A stretch of DNA of 64,000 bases from Streptomyces diastaticus subsp. diastaticus (GTDB taxonomy: Bacteria > Actinomycetota > Actinomycetes > Streptomycetales > Streptomycetaceae): positions 1,622,501 through 1,686,500 of the forward strand of contig NZ_BLLN01000003.1 of assembly GCF_011170125.1 (NCBI RefSeq), read 5' to 3'. Both the position numbers and the translations under genes were made by a program. Shown here piece after piece: positions 33,838 through 41,989 of the stretch. Positions within the stretch are counted from its first letter, which is position 1; every line of letters begins with the position of its first letter. Under the pieces are notes generated by a model. It worked only from the letters and a program-made list of their open reading frames with translations, had not been told where the DNA came from and did not search any database.

Positions 33838-33894
33838 GCGCCCACGCTAGGAGCAGTCCCGGCACCTGCCAAGGGCGCGTGGTGGCGGGCGGGG

Positions 33895-34308
33895 TCACGA
33901 AGCCGCTCGTGGCCGGAGCCGGCTCGCCACCAGGCGCCCGAGAGCCCACGCGGCCACCGGCCGGTACAGCAGCACGGCGGGCAGCGGGCCCGAGACGGTG
34001 AGCCGCGTGCCGCTGCCGCCTCCGGACGCGGCCAGTACCTCGTGCCGCAGCCTGAGCACCAGCGGCCCGAGCCCGGCGTGCCAGCTCCACACCCGTCGCG
34101 CCTCGTCCACCCGCTCCACGACGAACCGGACCCGCACTCCCGCGTAGGAGAAGACCCGCCCGCCGACGCCCGGCGCGATCCGGTCGGCGCCGGTCTCCAC
34201 CCGTCTGATCTGCGGTGCCCAGCGCGGCCGGAGCGCGGGCTGGGCGTACCTCTCCCACACCACGTCCGGGGCGGCGGGGCCCGCGCGGTTCACCGTGCGG
34301 GTGGCCAC
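33895..34308 (-). CDS. SRPBCC family protein (polyketide cyclase-like)
   Basis: Start placed at GTG 34308 (VATRTVNRAGPAAPDVVWER), giving 137 residues; the open frame extends further upstream into proline/arginine-rich noise. Helix-grip pattern: VVWERYAQPALRPRWAPQIR, then antiparallel strands GGRVFSYAGVRVRFVVERVD, RVWSWHAGLGPLVLRLRHEV and a C-terminal helix region. SRPBCC proteins bind hydrophobic ligands; no catalytic residues can be picked out. The function is unassigned. Confidence 0.7.
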   Translation of the reverse strand: MATRTVNRAGPAAPDVVWERYAQPALRPRWAPQIRRVETGADRIAPGVGGRVFSYAGVRVRFVVERVDEARRVWSWHAGLGPLVLRLRHEVLAASGGGSGTRLTVSGPLPAVLLYRPVAAWALGRLVASRLRPRAAS

Positions 34309-34342
34309 GCGGCCGGTTCCCGGTGCGGACGCCCCGATGGCG

Positions 34343-34576
34343 TCATCGTCGCCTCCTCGTCCGCAGGGCCTCGGGCCGGTGCACCGCCGTGGCGCCGGAC
34401 TTGGCGCTGCGGACCTCGTACTGCGGTTCCTCGGGGGAGGCGTCGACCGTGCGGCCCGCCGCCTCGGTGCGCTCGGTGATCTTCCGTACGACGCGGCCCA
34501 CGGCCTCGCCACCCGGCGACGACCAGGTCACCTCGTCGCCTTCCCGCGGTGCGCGCTTCTCCCGCTTCTTCGCCAT
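34343..34576 (-). CDS. DUF2945 (HVA1 Tudor-like) small protein
   Basis: 77 residues from ATG 34576 (MAKKREKRAPREGDEVTW). The HVA1 domain pattern is clear: GDEVTWSSPGGEAVGRVVRK, DASPEEPQYEVRSAKSG and VHRPEALRTR. The domain forms a small SH3/Tudor-like barrel found in bacteria and fungi with no established role in bacteria. It is very basic, so nucleic-acid contact is possible but unproven. It lies 34 bp upstream of the SRPBCC gene on the same strand. Confidence 0.85.
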   Translation of the reverse strand: MAKKREKRAPREGDEVTWSSPGGEAVGRVVRKITERTEAAGRTVDASPEEPQYEVRSAKSGATAVHRPEALRTRRRR

Positions 34577-34834
34577 GTCCGGCTCCCTCGGTGCGGCACG
34601 GCCCCCCGTCGAGGACAGCACGCCCAGCGGGTTCCGGCCAGTGGGGAGGTGCTGTGCCCCGCTGCCCGGACCAGCGCCCTGTGCCGGCGGAACAGGCAGC
34701 CGTGCCCCGTTCCCACGGCCGAGAAGTCGCCCTGTGACCGGATGGGCACGCCTTCTTCACCCGCCGTCGTGTTCCGGTCCCCCGCACCGGGATACGCGCA
34801 CCCGTACCCTCTCCCCCCACCGCCAGGAGTCACC

Positions 34835-35026
34835 GTGGCCCTCGTCGCCGTCCTGCTGCCGCTCCTCCTGCTCGGCGCCCTGCTCGCCCTCGGCTGGTAC
34901 GAGGAGCTGATGCTCGGCCCGCCCCGGCGCCGCGCGCGGCATCTGCGGCTCGTGCCCGATCCGGGGGAGGAACCGGCCCCGCCCTCGCCCGCCGAGGCGG
35001 CGCCGGCCCGGCGGCACGCCGCCTGA
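34835..35026 (+). CDS. Small single-span membrane protein (63 aa)
   Basis: GTG 34835, with CCAGGAG about 6 nt before. It has one helix, VALVAVLLPLLLLGALLALG, followed by [20 protein letters not shown] and a Pro/Ala-rich tail. Topology suggests a cytoplasmic basic tail. No family recognised; similar short proteins are common and unnamed in streptomycetes. Confidence 0.6.
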   Translation: MALVAVLLPLLLLGALLALGWYEELMLGPPRRRARHLRLVPDPGEEPAPPSPAEAAPARRHAA

Positions 35027-35420
35027 GCGGTCCGGTCGCCCCGGCGGCGTCCCGTGCGTCGGCCGTGGGGCCGGGCCGCGCACCGTGCCCGACTCGACGC
35101 GGATCGCCAGGCCGGTGTCGTGCGGGCACCCGGGCCCGGATGTCCCGCGCCGCCGCGCCGACGGTGTCGCACTCGGCGTGGCCGGTCCGAGGCCCGAACC
35201 GGTCCGGCCCGCTGCCGGGACCGCGCGCGGACGCCGGCGCCGCCGGGACCTGACCCGGATCGACGCCGTGTCGCGGACTTTGGCGGTCGATGCGGCGGCC
35301 CTCCTCACCGCCGGCCCCGCCATGCGGCGGACACGATCCGGCAGGAGACGGCCCGCCGCAACGCCGAGGCGTCGCCCGGAGCGCCGGGCCGCCCCCACGC
35401 CCTGGCGCCGCCCCCCGCGT
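35027..35420. other. Gene-free stretch, nothing recognised
   Basis: About 390 bp between a small membrane protein and signal peptidase, which is transcribed towards it. Frames on both strands are compositionally biased and carry no motif I recognise. Confidence 0.5.
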
Positions 35421-36074
35421 TCACAGCTCGCCCGACGGGCGCAGTCGCACCCCGGCGTCGAGGGGGCCCGCCGCCGGCAGCGGCCACGTGCGCAGCCACA
35501 CCCGGCCGGACACGGCGTCCAGATCGGCCCACCCGTAGGTCCGCGCGTCGTCCGACCGGTCGGCGTGGTCGCCGAGGAAGAAGAACCTCCCGGGCGGCAC
35601 CGTACGCGCGGCCGGGGCCGCCGAACGCCTTCCGTCGGCGGCGCAGCAGGGCGTGGGCAGGCCGGCCTCGGCGGCGCCCGGCACCGTGAACTCGTGCCAC
35701 CGTCCGGCACCCGCCCGGCGGACCAGGACCCGCTGCCCCGCCGCAGGGCCGGGAGCGATCCGCACCTGGTCGCCGGGGAGCGCCACCACCCGCTTGACCA
35801 GGAGGACGTCCCGTCCCGGAGTCCGCATCAGCACCACGTCGAAGCGGCCCACGTCGTCCTCGGACACCGGCAGCGGCAGCACCCGCTCGCCGTCGTGCAG
35901 GGTCGGCTCCATGCTGTCGCCGTCGATCCGCACGCTCAGCAGCGCGGTCGCGGCGAGCGCGAGCACCACGAGCCCGGCCGCCGCCACCACGGCCCCCACC
36001 ACCCGGCGCCCACGCCCACCCCTCTCGGGCGCGTCCTCGGGGCCGGAGGTTCCCGCCAGGCCACCCGTCGTCAC
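35421..36074 (-). CDS. lepB: Signal peptidase I (S26)
   Basis: 217 residues, ATG 36074. One N-terminal membrane helix (VVGAVVAAAGLVVLALAATA), then the catalytic Ser in IDGDSMEPTLHDGERV near residue 54 and the catalytic Lys in DVLLVKRVVALPGDQV near 94. Box E appears as FFFLGDHADRSDDART. The enzyme cleaves signal peptides on the outer face of the membrane. A spacer region with Cys-Cys (PTPCCAADG) is unusual but outside the active site. Streptomycetes carry several such paralogues; which one this is cannot be told. Confidence 0.87.
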   Translation of the reverse strand: MTTGGLAGTSGPEDAPERGGRGRRVVGAVVAAAGLVVLALAATALLSVRIDGDSMEPTLHDGERVLPLPVSEDDVGRFDVVLMRTPGRDVLLVKRVVALPGDQVRIAPGPAAGQRVLVRRAGAGRWHEFTVPGAAEAGLPTPCCAADGRRSAAPAARTVPPGRFFFLGDHADRSDDARTYGWADLDAVSGRVWLRTWPLPAAGPLDAGVRLRPSGEL

Positions 36075-36282
36075 CGGTCCACCCCTTCTCCGTCACCGTC
36101 AGGGCCCAGGGCGCGCCGCGGCGTCATGGGCGTGCCGGGGAGTACGGACCCGCGCCGGGCGGGTCCGGAGGGCCGCCTCGCGACAGGCGCGGCGGCCGCG
36201 TCCCGCCGCGGCGGCAGCCTGCGCGCGTGCGCTGGTGCGCGCAAGGACACCGCGCCGCGACAAGGGGCCCGGCCGCAGCCAC

Positions 36283-37194
36283 TCAACTCTGCGGCGGCCT
36301 GGCCGGAACCACCGGACCCGCCGCCTCCCGGTCCTCCCAGTCGGCCCGGCCGCCGGGCCCGAGCACCCCGGTCGTCCTCCGCAGCTCCCGCGCCGGCATC
36401 CGCGCGAGGCTGCGTCTGGCGATGTGCGAGACGACCAGGGGCAGCACCGGCCGCAAGGGCTGGACCAGACGGAGCCACCGGGGCGCGTACACGGCCGCCG
36501 CCCGCCGCTCGACACCCCGCACCAGCCACCCGGCGACCTGCTCGGCCGAATGGACCCGGCTCCCAGGGCCGGGCTGGTGGGCCCGCAGCTCCCGCAGGAC
36601 GGGATGCGCCTCGATCCCCTCGATCATGCCGGTACCCGTCCAGTGCAGATAGGCGATGCCCACCTGGACCCCCTCCGGCTCCAGCTCCGTACGCAGCGCC
36701 TGCGCGTACGACTCGACGCCCGCCTTGGAGGCGCAGTACGCGCTCATCAGCGGCGCCGACCCGAAGGCGGCCGTGGACGCCACCTGGAGCAGGTACCCCC
36801 GGGTCCGGACGAGCTGGGGCAGGAAGGCCCGGGCGGTGGCCGCGCTGCCCAGCAGGTTGACGGCGATCACCCGGTCCCACAGCGCGGCCTCCGTGGTGGC
36901 GAAGGGCCCCGCCGCCGCGATGCCCGCGTTGGCCACCACCACCGAGGCCGGGCCCATCCGTTCGGCCACGCTGCGTGCCGCCCCGCGCAGGGCCGCCTCG
37001 TCGGTGACGTCGACCTCCAGCGAACAGGACTCCGTCGGCAGCGACCGGGCCACCTTCTCCAGGGTCCCCAGCTCCCGCCCGATCAGCGCCACCCGCAGTC
37101 CGCGCTCCGCCAGCCGCCGGGCGGTCGCCGCGCCCACCCCGCGGGCGGCCCCCGTCACCACCGCGACCCGGCCGGCACGTCGGTCCCCGTCCAT
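36283..37194 (-). CDS. Short-chain dehydrogenase/reductase
   Basis: 303 residues from ATG 37194. Rossmann glycine motif VVTGAARGVGAATAR near residue 11, NAG in VVANAGIAAAGPF, catalytic Ser and Tyr-Lys in QVASTAAFGS and SAYCASKAGVESYA near residues 143-160. The C-terminal extension of about 70 residues (VYAPRWLRLVQPLRPVLPLV and following) marks the DltE-like SDRs sometimes membrane associated. Substrate unknown. It stands alone between signal peptidase (same strand) and the divergent TPR gene. Confidence 0.88.
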   Translation of the reverse strand: MDGDRRAGRVAVVTGAARGVGAATARRLAERGLRVALIGRELGTLEKVARSLPTESCSLEVDVTDEAALRGAARSVAERMGPASVVVANAGIAAAGPFATTEAALWDRVIAVNLLGSAATARAFLPQLVRTRGYLLQVASTAAFGSAPLMSAYCASKAGVESYAQALRTELEPEGVQVGIAYLHWTGTGMIEGIEAHPVLRELRAHQPGPGSRVHSAEQVAGWLVRGVERRAAAVYAPRWLRLVQPLRPVLPLVVSHIARRSLARMPARELRRTTGVLGPGGRADWEDREAAGPVVPARPPQS

Positions 37195-37487
37195 GCCCCA
37201 CCTCCCTCGCCGCACCGGGACGCGCGCCACGCCGCCGTGCTCCGGCCAGTCGACCACGGCGTCCGGGCACGGGCGCGACCGGTTGGTGCCACCGGGTGAG
37301 GCAGCGCCCCGTGCCCGGACGCCGGCGTCGTACATCTGCGGTCCCACCCCGACCGCCCGCGTAGCACTTGAGGACTACACGCCGCCCCCCACGGCGGAGG
37401 AGATCACTCCGTTCCTGCAACCACCCACGCCCGTAAGCGTCTTGGCCATTGTCAAGATCAGCAGCGAGTGGACCGGAGGTGGACCTG
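37195..37487. other. Divergent intergenic region
   Basis: 293 bp between the SDR start (minus) and the TPR start (plus). A relatively AT-rich patch lies near 37435-37465 (around CTTGGCCATTGTCAAGATC) just upstream of the TPR ribosome site. No definite promoter pair was recognised. Confidence 0.45.
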
Positions 37488-38651
37488 ATGGGTCTGACGG
37501 AGCAGGTGACGGCCGTGGAGGCGGGCGAGTCCGGGAAGGCGTCGGCGCCGGAGTACCAGGGCGCACTCGGAAGCCTCTCGGTGAACGCCTCGCTGACCGA
37601 CGTACTCGCCCGGGGCGTCGAGGAGCTGCGCGCCGCGGAGTCGGCCGGCGACCTGAAGGAGACGGCGCGCTGCTCACTGGCGGTCGCGGAGGCCTGCCGG
37701 CGGCTCGGCAGGACGGCGGAGGCCGACCAGGCGTGGAAGGCCGGCTATCGCGCCGCCCGTGCCGCCGGCGACGCCGCGGCGATGGCCTGGGCCCTGTGGA
37801 GCGGTGGCACCCTCGCCCGCCAGCGCGGCGCCTTCCGCCTCGCCTACCGGCTCCTGGCGCTCGCCGCCGAGTGGGGCGAGCGCGGCGGTGACGTCGTCGT
37901 CCGCGGCTACTCGCTCGCCGGGCTCGCCGAGACCGGCCGCATCCAGGGCGACTACGCGGCCGTCGAGGAACTCCACGAACAACTGCTGGCCGAGGCCCGT
38001 CGGCGAGGAGAGGCCCGGCACACCGTCTGGGCCCTGGAGGGCATCGCCCAGATGCACCGCAACACCGGCGCCTACGACCGGGCCCACGCCCTCTTCGAGG
38101 AGGCCGCCGAGATCGCCGACCGCGCCGAGGACCGGCGGGGCTGGGCCTGGGCCCTGCGTGGCATGGCCGACGTGGTCTCCGTCCGCGACGGCGACGTGGA
38201 GCAGGCCCTGACACTGCTCAGCCGCGCCGAGGCCGCCTGCCGCACGATGGAACTGCGCGGCGCGCTGGCCTTCAACCTCAAGATGCGCGGCAACGTCCTG
38301 TACCGGGCCGGCCGCTACGACCAGGCCCGCGAGCTGTACACCCGCGCGCTGACCGAGTTCCGCGACATGGCCGAACCGCGCGGCACCGCGCTCTCCCGCC
38401 TCGGGCTGGCCAAGGCACGTGCCCGGCTGGGCCGCGACAGCGCCGAGACAGCCGCTGAACTGGCCGTACTGCGCACGGAGCTGAACCGCATCGGCCTGCA
38501 CCACGCCCGCGACATGGTGGACAAGGCGGCGGCCGAACTGGGCGTGGGGCCACTGCCCGGCCCCGTGCCCCGCGCGGCGGCGGCCACCACGCCGCCGGAC
38601 GCCTACCGGACCGAGGCCCTGCGCGCCACCGACGTGGCCGGTCTGCGATGA
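37488..38651 (+). CDS. Tetratricopeptide repeat protein
   Basis: 387 residues from ATG 37488 with GGAGGTGG about 6 nt upstream. At least six TPR-like helical hairpins span residues about 45-340, for example GYSLAGLAETGRIQGDYAAV, EGIAQMHRNTGAYDRAHALF, FNLKMRGNVLYRAGRYDQAR and ELYTRALTEFRDMAEPRGTA. No helix-turn-helix or enzymatic domain is attached. It overlaps the polyprenyl synthetase by ATGA, implying translational coupling and perhaps a scaffold or partner role for that enzyme. Confidence 0.85.
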   Translation: MGLTEQVTAVEAGESGKASAPEYQGALGSLSVNASLTDVLARGVEELRAAESAGDLKETARCSLAVAEACRRLGRTAEADQAWKAGYRAARAAGDAAAMAWALWSGGTLARQRGAFRLAYRLLALAAEWGERGGDVVVRGYSLAGLAETGRIQGDYAAVEELHEQLLAEARRRGEARHTVWALEGIAQMHRNTGAYDRAHALFEEAAEIADRAEDRRGWAWALRGMADVVSVRDGDVEQALTLLSRAEAACRTMELRGALAFNLKMRGNVLYRAGRYDQARELYTRALTEFRDMAEPRGTALSRLGLAKARARLGRDSAETAAELAVLRTELNRIGLHHARDMVDKAAAELGVGPLPGPVPRAAAATTPPDAYRTEALRATDVAGLR

Positions 38652-39769
38652 ACCGCGCCGCCCGCACCACCGCGCCCCCCGCCCGCGAGGCGCCGCTCAC
38701 CCTCCCCGGCCACCCGGCCACGGCGCCCCCGCCCGACACCGCCCGCGCCACCGCCGTACTGGCACGGTGCCGGGAACTGACCCGTCCCGCCCTCGTCGAC
38801 GCCGTCGGCCGCCTCGACCCGTGGACAGGGCGGATGGCCGCCTACGCGCTCGGCTGGCGCGACGCCGGTGGCACCCCCGACCCCCAGGGCTCGGGCGGCA
38901 AGGGCCTGCGCCAGGCCCTCGCGCTCCTCTCCGCCGAAGCGGTCGGCGCGACCGGCGCGACGGCGCTGCCCGCGGCGGTCGCCGTGGAGCTGGTCCACAC
39001 CTTCTCCCTGCTGCACGACGACATCATGGACGGCGACCCGCTCCGGCGCCGCCGCCCCGCCGTGTGGCGCGCCTACGGCGTGGGCCCCGCCGTCCTGGCC
39101 GGCGACGCCCTGCACGCCCTCGCCGTGCAGAGCCTCGCCGAGGCGCCGGGGGACCGGGCACCCGCGGCGGTACGCCACCTCAGCCGGACGCTGACCGCGC
39201 TCGTCCGGGGCCAGGCCGACGACCTGCGCTTCGAGGAGCTCCCGTGGACCGGCCCCGACGCGGCCGGCCTCGCCGCGTACCGCGCCATGGCCGAGCACAA
39301 GACCGGCGCGCTGCTGGGCTGCGCCGCCGCCCTCGGCGCCGAACTGGGCGGGGCGCCGCAGGCGACGGTCGCCGAACTGGACCGCGCCGGGCGGCACCTG
39401 GGTGTCGCCTTCCAGGCCGTGGACGACCTGCTCGGCATCTGGGGGGACCCGGCGCTCACCGGCAAGCCCGTCCACAACGACCTGCGGCAGCGCAAGAAGA
39501 CCTACCCCGTCCTCGCCGCGCTGGCCGGAGCCGGTCCCGCCCGCCGTGAACTGGCCGCGCTCCTGGACTCCGACAAGCCTCTGGAGGGCGCGACCGCGGC
39601 GCACGCCGCCGCACTCGTCGACGAGGCGGGCGGCCGCGCCGCGACCCGGGCCGAGGCGAGCGCCCAGCTGGATTCGGCCCGCGCGTGCCTGCGCGCCGTC
39701 CGGCCCGATCCGGCGGCCGCCCGGGACCTGGACGCGCTCGTCGGCTCCCTCCTCGACCGCGCCTGGTGA
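38648..39769 (+). CDS. Polyprenyl synthetase (isoprenyl diphosphate synthase)
   Basis: 373 residues, ATG 38648. First Asp-rich motif LLHDDIMDGDPLRRRRP near residue 122 and second AFQAVDDLLGIWGDPALTGK near 258, with the following KKTYP lysine. GGKGLRQALALLSAEA replaces the usual G-G-K-x-x-R-P. The chain length is probably C15-C20, since no bulky pair precedes the first motif, but this is a guess. An extended 50-residue N-terminus is unusual. It is coupled to the TPR gene; no terpene cyclase or prenyltransferase is nearby. Confidence 0.88.
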   Translation: MNRAARTTAPPAREAPLTLPGHPATAPPPDTARATAVLARCRELTRPALVDAVGRLDPWTGRMAAYALGWRDAGGTPDPQGSGGKGLRQALALLSAEAVGATGATALPAAVAVELVHTFSLLHDDIMDGDPLRRRRPAVWRAYGVGPAVLAGDALHALAVQSLAEAPGDRAPAAVRHLSRTLTALVRGQADDLRFEELPWTGPDAAGLAAYRAMAEHKTGALLGCAAALGAELGGAPQATVAELDRAGRHLGVAFQAVDDLLGIWGDPALTGKPVHNDLRQRKKTYPVLAALAGAGPARRELAALLDSDKPLEGATAAHAAALVDEAGGRAATRAEASAQLDSARACLRAVRPDPAAARDLDALVGSLLDRAW

Positions 39770-39780
39770 CCCGCGCCCCG

Positions 39781-39818
39781 CCATCTCGTGCGGAGTCGCG
39801 CCCCCTCCCGCACGATGG
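39781..39818 (+). terminator. Hairpin after polyprenyl synthetase
   Basis: CGTGCGG (39787-39793) pairs with CCGCACG (39808-39814), extended by CCAT/ATGG outside a small bulge. It lies 12 bp after the stop and before the next small gene. Confidence 0.45.
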
Positions 39819-39881
39819 ACGTACCCGCCGGCCCCGGCCGGCGGGCGGGACGACAGCCACTCGACACGAGGAGAGCGCCTG

Positions 39882-40064
39882 ATGAGCGTGCCCGAGGAGA
39901 ACCGCCGGAAGACCGGCAAGACCGACCCGGCCGCCGAGGGGGACATCGAGCAGAAGCAGCCGCAGCGCCGCCGCCGGGCGGACGAGCGCGGGCGCGGCGA
40001 GAGCCGCACCATGGGGGAGGCCCTCCAGGAGGCGGACGTGAAGCCGGAGGACTACGAGAAGTAG
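39882..40064 (+). CDS. Small charged protein (60 aa)
   Basis: ATG 39882 after CGAGGAGAGC. The sequence is almost entirely charged or polar (IEQKQPQRRRRADERGRGES; TMGEALQEADVKPEDYEK) and predicted disordered. No family recognised. Good ribosome site and coding bias support it being real. It may be an uncharacterised stress or spore-associated peptide, but that is speculation. Confidence 0.55.
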   Translation: MSVPEENRRKTGKTDPAAEGDIEQKQPQRRRRADERGRGESRTMGEALQEADVKPEDYEK

Positions 40065-40198
40065 CCCCCGAACCGCCCGGCGGCCACCTGTCCGGGTCTC
40101 CGGGTTGTGCCGGGGCCCCGAGCGCCGCGCCCCACGGTGGGGCGGCATCACGACGAGCGGGGCCGGGGAGCCGCCTCCCGACCTTCCGGGAGCACCAC

Positions 40199-40285
40199 AT
40201 GAGCACCCACGGCACTCCGTTTCCGTTCGACCCGACGCGCGTCCCCCTCGGCCCGCACGGCACGTGGCTGCCCACCGAGGAGTGA
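40199..40285 (+). CDS. Possible 28-residue peptide
   Basis: ATG 40199, about 10 nt after CGGGAG. It encodes MSTHGTPFPFDPTRVPLGPH followed by GTWLPTEE and stops at 40285. The Pro/Phe-rich composition differs from random frames in this genome. It may be a small unannotated protein or chance. Confidence 0.35.
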   Translation: MSTHGTPFPFDPTRVPLGPHGTWLPTEE

Positions 40286-40310
40286 GTACCGACAGGCGTC
40301 CCCGCCCGCC

Positions 40311-41687
40311 TCAGAAGGGCGACGGCTGCCCCGCGGACACCGGGCCCCGGGCCGGCCGTCCCGGTTCCGGCGCGCCGTGCCGGAACCGCGGGCCGGTCGG
40401 CTGGAGATCGTGCCGCACGTCCGCAGCGGCCACCCCAGCCTCCGGGAGCGCGTCCAGCACGGTACGGATCATCGCGGGCGGCCCCGACAGCAGCACCTTT
40501 CCTGGGGAGGGCGTGGCATCACGGGCCACCGCGGCCGCCAGCCGCCCGTACCCGTCCCCGTCCGCCGCCGGGCCCGTCACCGGCACCACCGACAGCCACG
40601 GCCGGCGGCGTTCCAGCCCGGTCAGATACTCCGTGTCGTACAGGGCGGCCGCGTTCTCCGCGCCCAGGAAGAGCCGCACCGTGCGCACCCCGTGGCCGGG
40701 CGACAGCCGTACGCGGCGGTCCACCTCCGCCAGCAGGGCCTTCATGGTCGCCCACCCGGTGTCCCAGGCGACCAGCCGCAGATCCCCGACGGGCTCCTCG
40801 CCGAGCGTCAGGTTCCCCCTCGGCGGTCCGAGCCGCACCTCGTCGCCGGCGGCCGTGCCGCGCACCAGTGCCTCACTCACCCCGCCGGGCCCCGTGCACC
40901 GGACGTGCAGCTCCAGCTCACCGTCGGCCCCGGGTTCACCGGCGAGGTAGTACGGCCGCCAGGTGTGCGGCAGCAGAGGCGACTCCACCGCCGTGTACTG
41001 CCCGGCTTCGTACCGGAAGCTCTCGTGCGGTACCACACGGAGCACCGCGAGACCGGAACCGATGAGCCGGTGCTCCGTCACCGTCGCCCGCCAGAACGGC
41101 GGCTCGTGCAGGGCGGCGTCCGCGCCCTGGATCATGGCCGTCACGCCGAACCGCACCATCCGCAGCCATGCCTCCTCCAGCCGCGCACTCCCGCGCTCCC
41201 CGGCCCGCGCGCGCAGCGCTGCACGCAGCGCCTCCTCGAACGCCGCGTACTGCGCCGGGCGCACCCCCAGTTTCCGGTGGTCGCGGCCCAGCCGGGTGAA
41301 GGTCTCCGTGATCTCCTCCGGCCGGTCCAGGTGCTCCAGCAGATACCAGAACGCCCGCGCCAGGTGCGCCTCCTGGAAGGCCATCTCGCCGGGGAAGAGG
41401 CCGCGCAGCGCCGGGTGCCGCGTGAACAGCACCTCGTACAGGTGGGTGATCAGCTCCTCGAAGGGGGCCACCAGCTCCAGGTGGCGCATGATGACCCGCT
41501 GGTCGGCCGCCCCGTCGTACACCTCACCGGCCGGACGCCGCGCCGCCCGGCCCCCGCCCGGTTCCTCGCTGCCGGCGGGAGCCAGCAGCTGCTGACGCAG
41601 CCGCATCGCGTCGTGCCGGGCGAGGAGCGCGTGGTAGGCGCCGTTCTCCGTGCTCGTGCTCCCCGAGAGCTGGGCGGGTCGGGGCAT
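40311..41687 (-). CDS. Globin-coupled FAD/NAD oxidoreductase (flavohaemoprotein-like)
   Basis: 458 residues, ATG 41687. A non-conserved 60-residue N-terminus precedes a globin domain (about 65-200) with B10-type Tyr in LITHLYEVLFTRHPALRGLF and proximal His in LGRDHRKLGVRPAQYAAFEE. A ferredoxin-reductase-like part follows: YEAGQYTAVESPLLPHTWRP, where the FAD motif reads RPYYLAG instead of R-x-Y-S, and KVLLSGPPAMIRTVLDALPE for NAD(P). Flavohaemoproteins detoxify NO using O2. The altered flavin motif, the lack of a G-x-G-x-T-P segment and the long N-terminus make it an atypical member. Divergent from a secreted hydrolase. Confidence 0.8.
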   Translation of the reverse strand: MPRPAQLSGSTSTENGAYHALLARHDAMRLRQQLLAPAGSEEPGGGRAARRPAGEVYDGAADQRVIMRHLELVAPFEELITHLYEVLFTRHPALRGLFPGEMAFQEAHLARAFWYLLEHLDRPEEITETFTRLGRDHRKLGVRPAQYAAFEEALRAALRARAGERGSARLEEAWLRMVRFGVTAMIQGADAALHEPPFWRATVTEHRLIGSGLAVLRVVPHESFRYEAGQYTAVESPLLPHTWRPYYLAGEPGADGELELHVRCTGPGGVSEALVRGTAAGDEVRLGPPRGNLTLGEEPVGDLRLVAWDTGWATMKALLAEVDRRVRLSPGHGVRTVRLFLGAENAAALYDTEYLTGLERRRPWLSVVPVTGPAADGDGYGRLAAAVARDATPSPGKVLLSGPPAMIRTVLDALPEAGVAAADVRHDLQPTGPRFRHGAPEPGRPARGPVSAGQPSPF

Positions 41688-41808
41688 GGATGGGCTCCTT
41701 GGCAGATGTGGGGGCAGAAGGGACAGGGCCGGCCGCGGACACGCGCCCGCCCACCGGTCCCCGCCAGGTGAAACCGCAGGTCAGTATGGCATTGCGGGGA
41801 TATGCCCG

Positions 41809-41833
41809 AATGGCCCTGCCGGACAGGGCCATT
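41809..41833. promoter_or_regulatory. Large inverted repeat in a divergent promoter region
   Basis: AATGGCCCTG (41809-41818) and CAGGGCCATT (41824-41833) are perfect 10-bp arms with a 5-nt centre. It lies 122 bp before the globin start and 157 bp before the hydrolase start. A degenerate related copy (AATGGCC then GACAGGG) lies at 41893-41906. It could be an operator or a hairpin; which is not decided. Confidence 0.5.
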
Positions 41834-41989
41834 GGTCCCTGGACAGCCGCACCGGCGACCCCGCCGGGCGGAGCGGCAAACACTATGAACGCAATGGCCG
41901 ACAGGGTGTCCCCGGCCCCGGACGCTTCCTAACATCCCGGCTCACAGCGTGAGTTCACGCAGAGGCACAGCACGTACAGGAGCCGCTCC

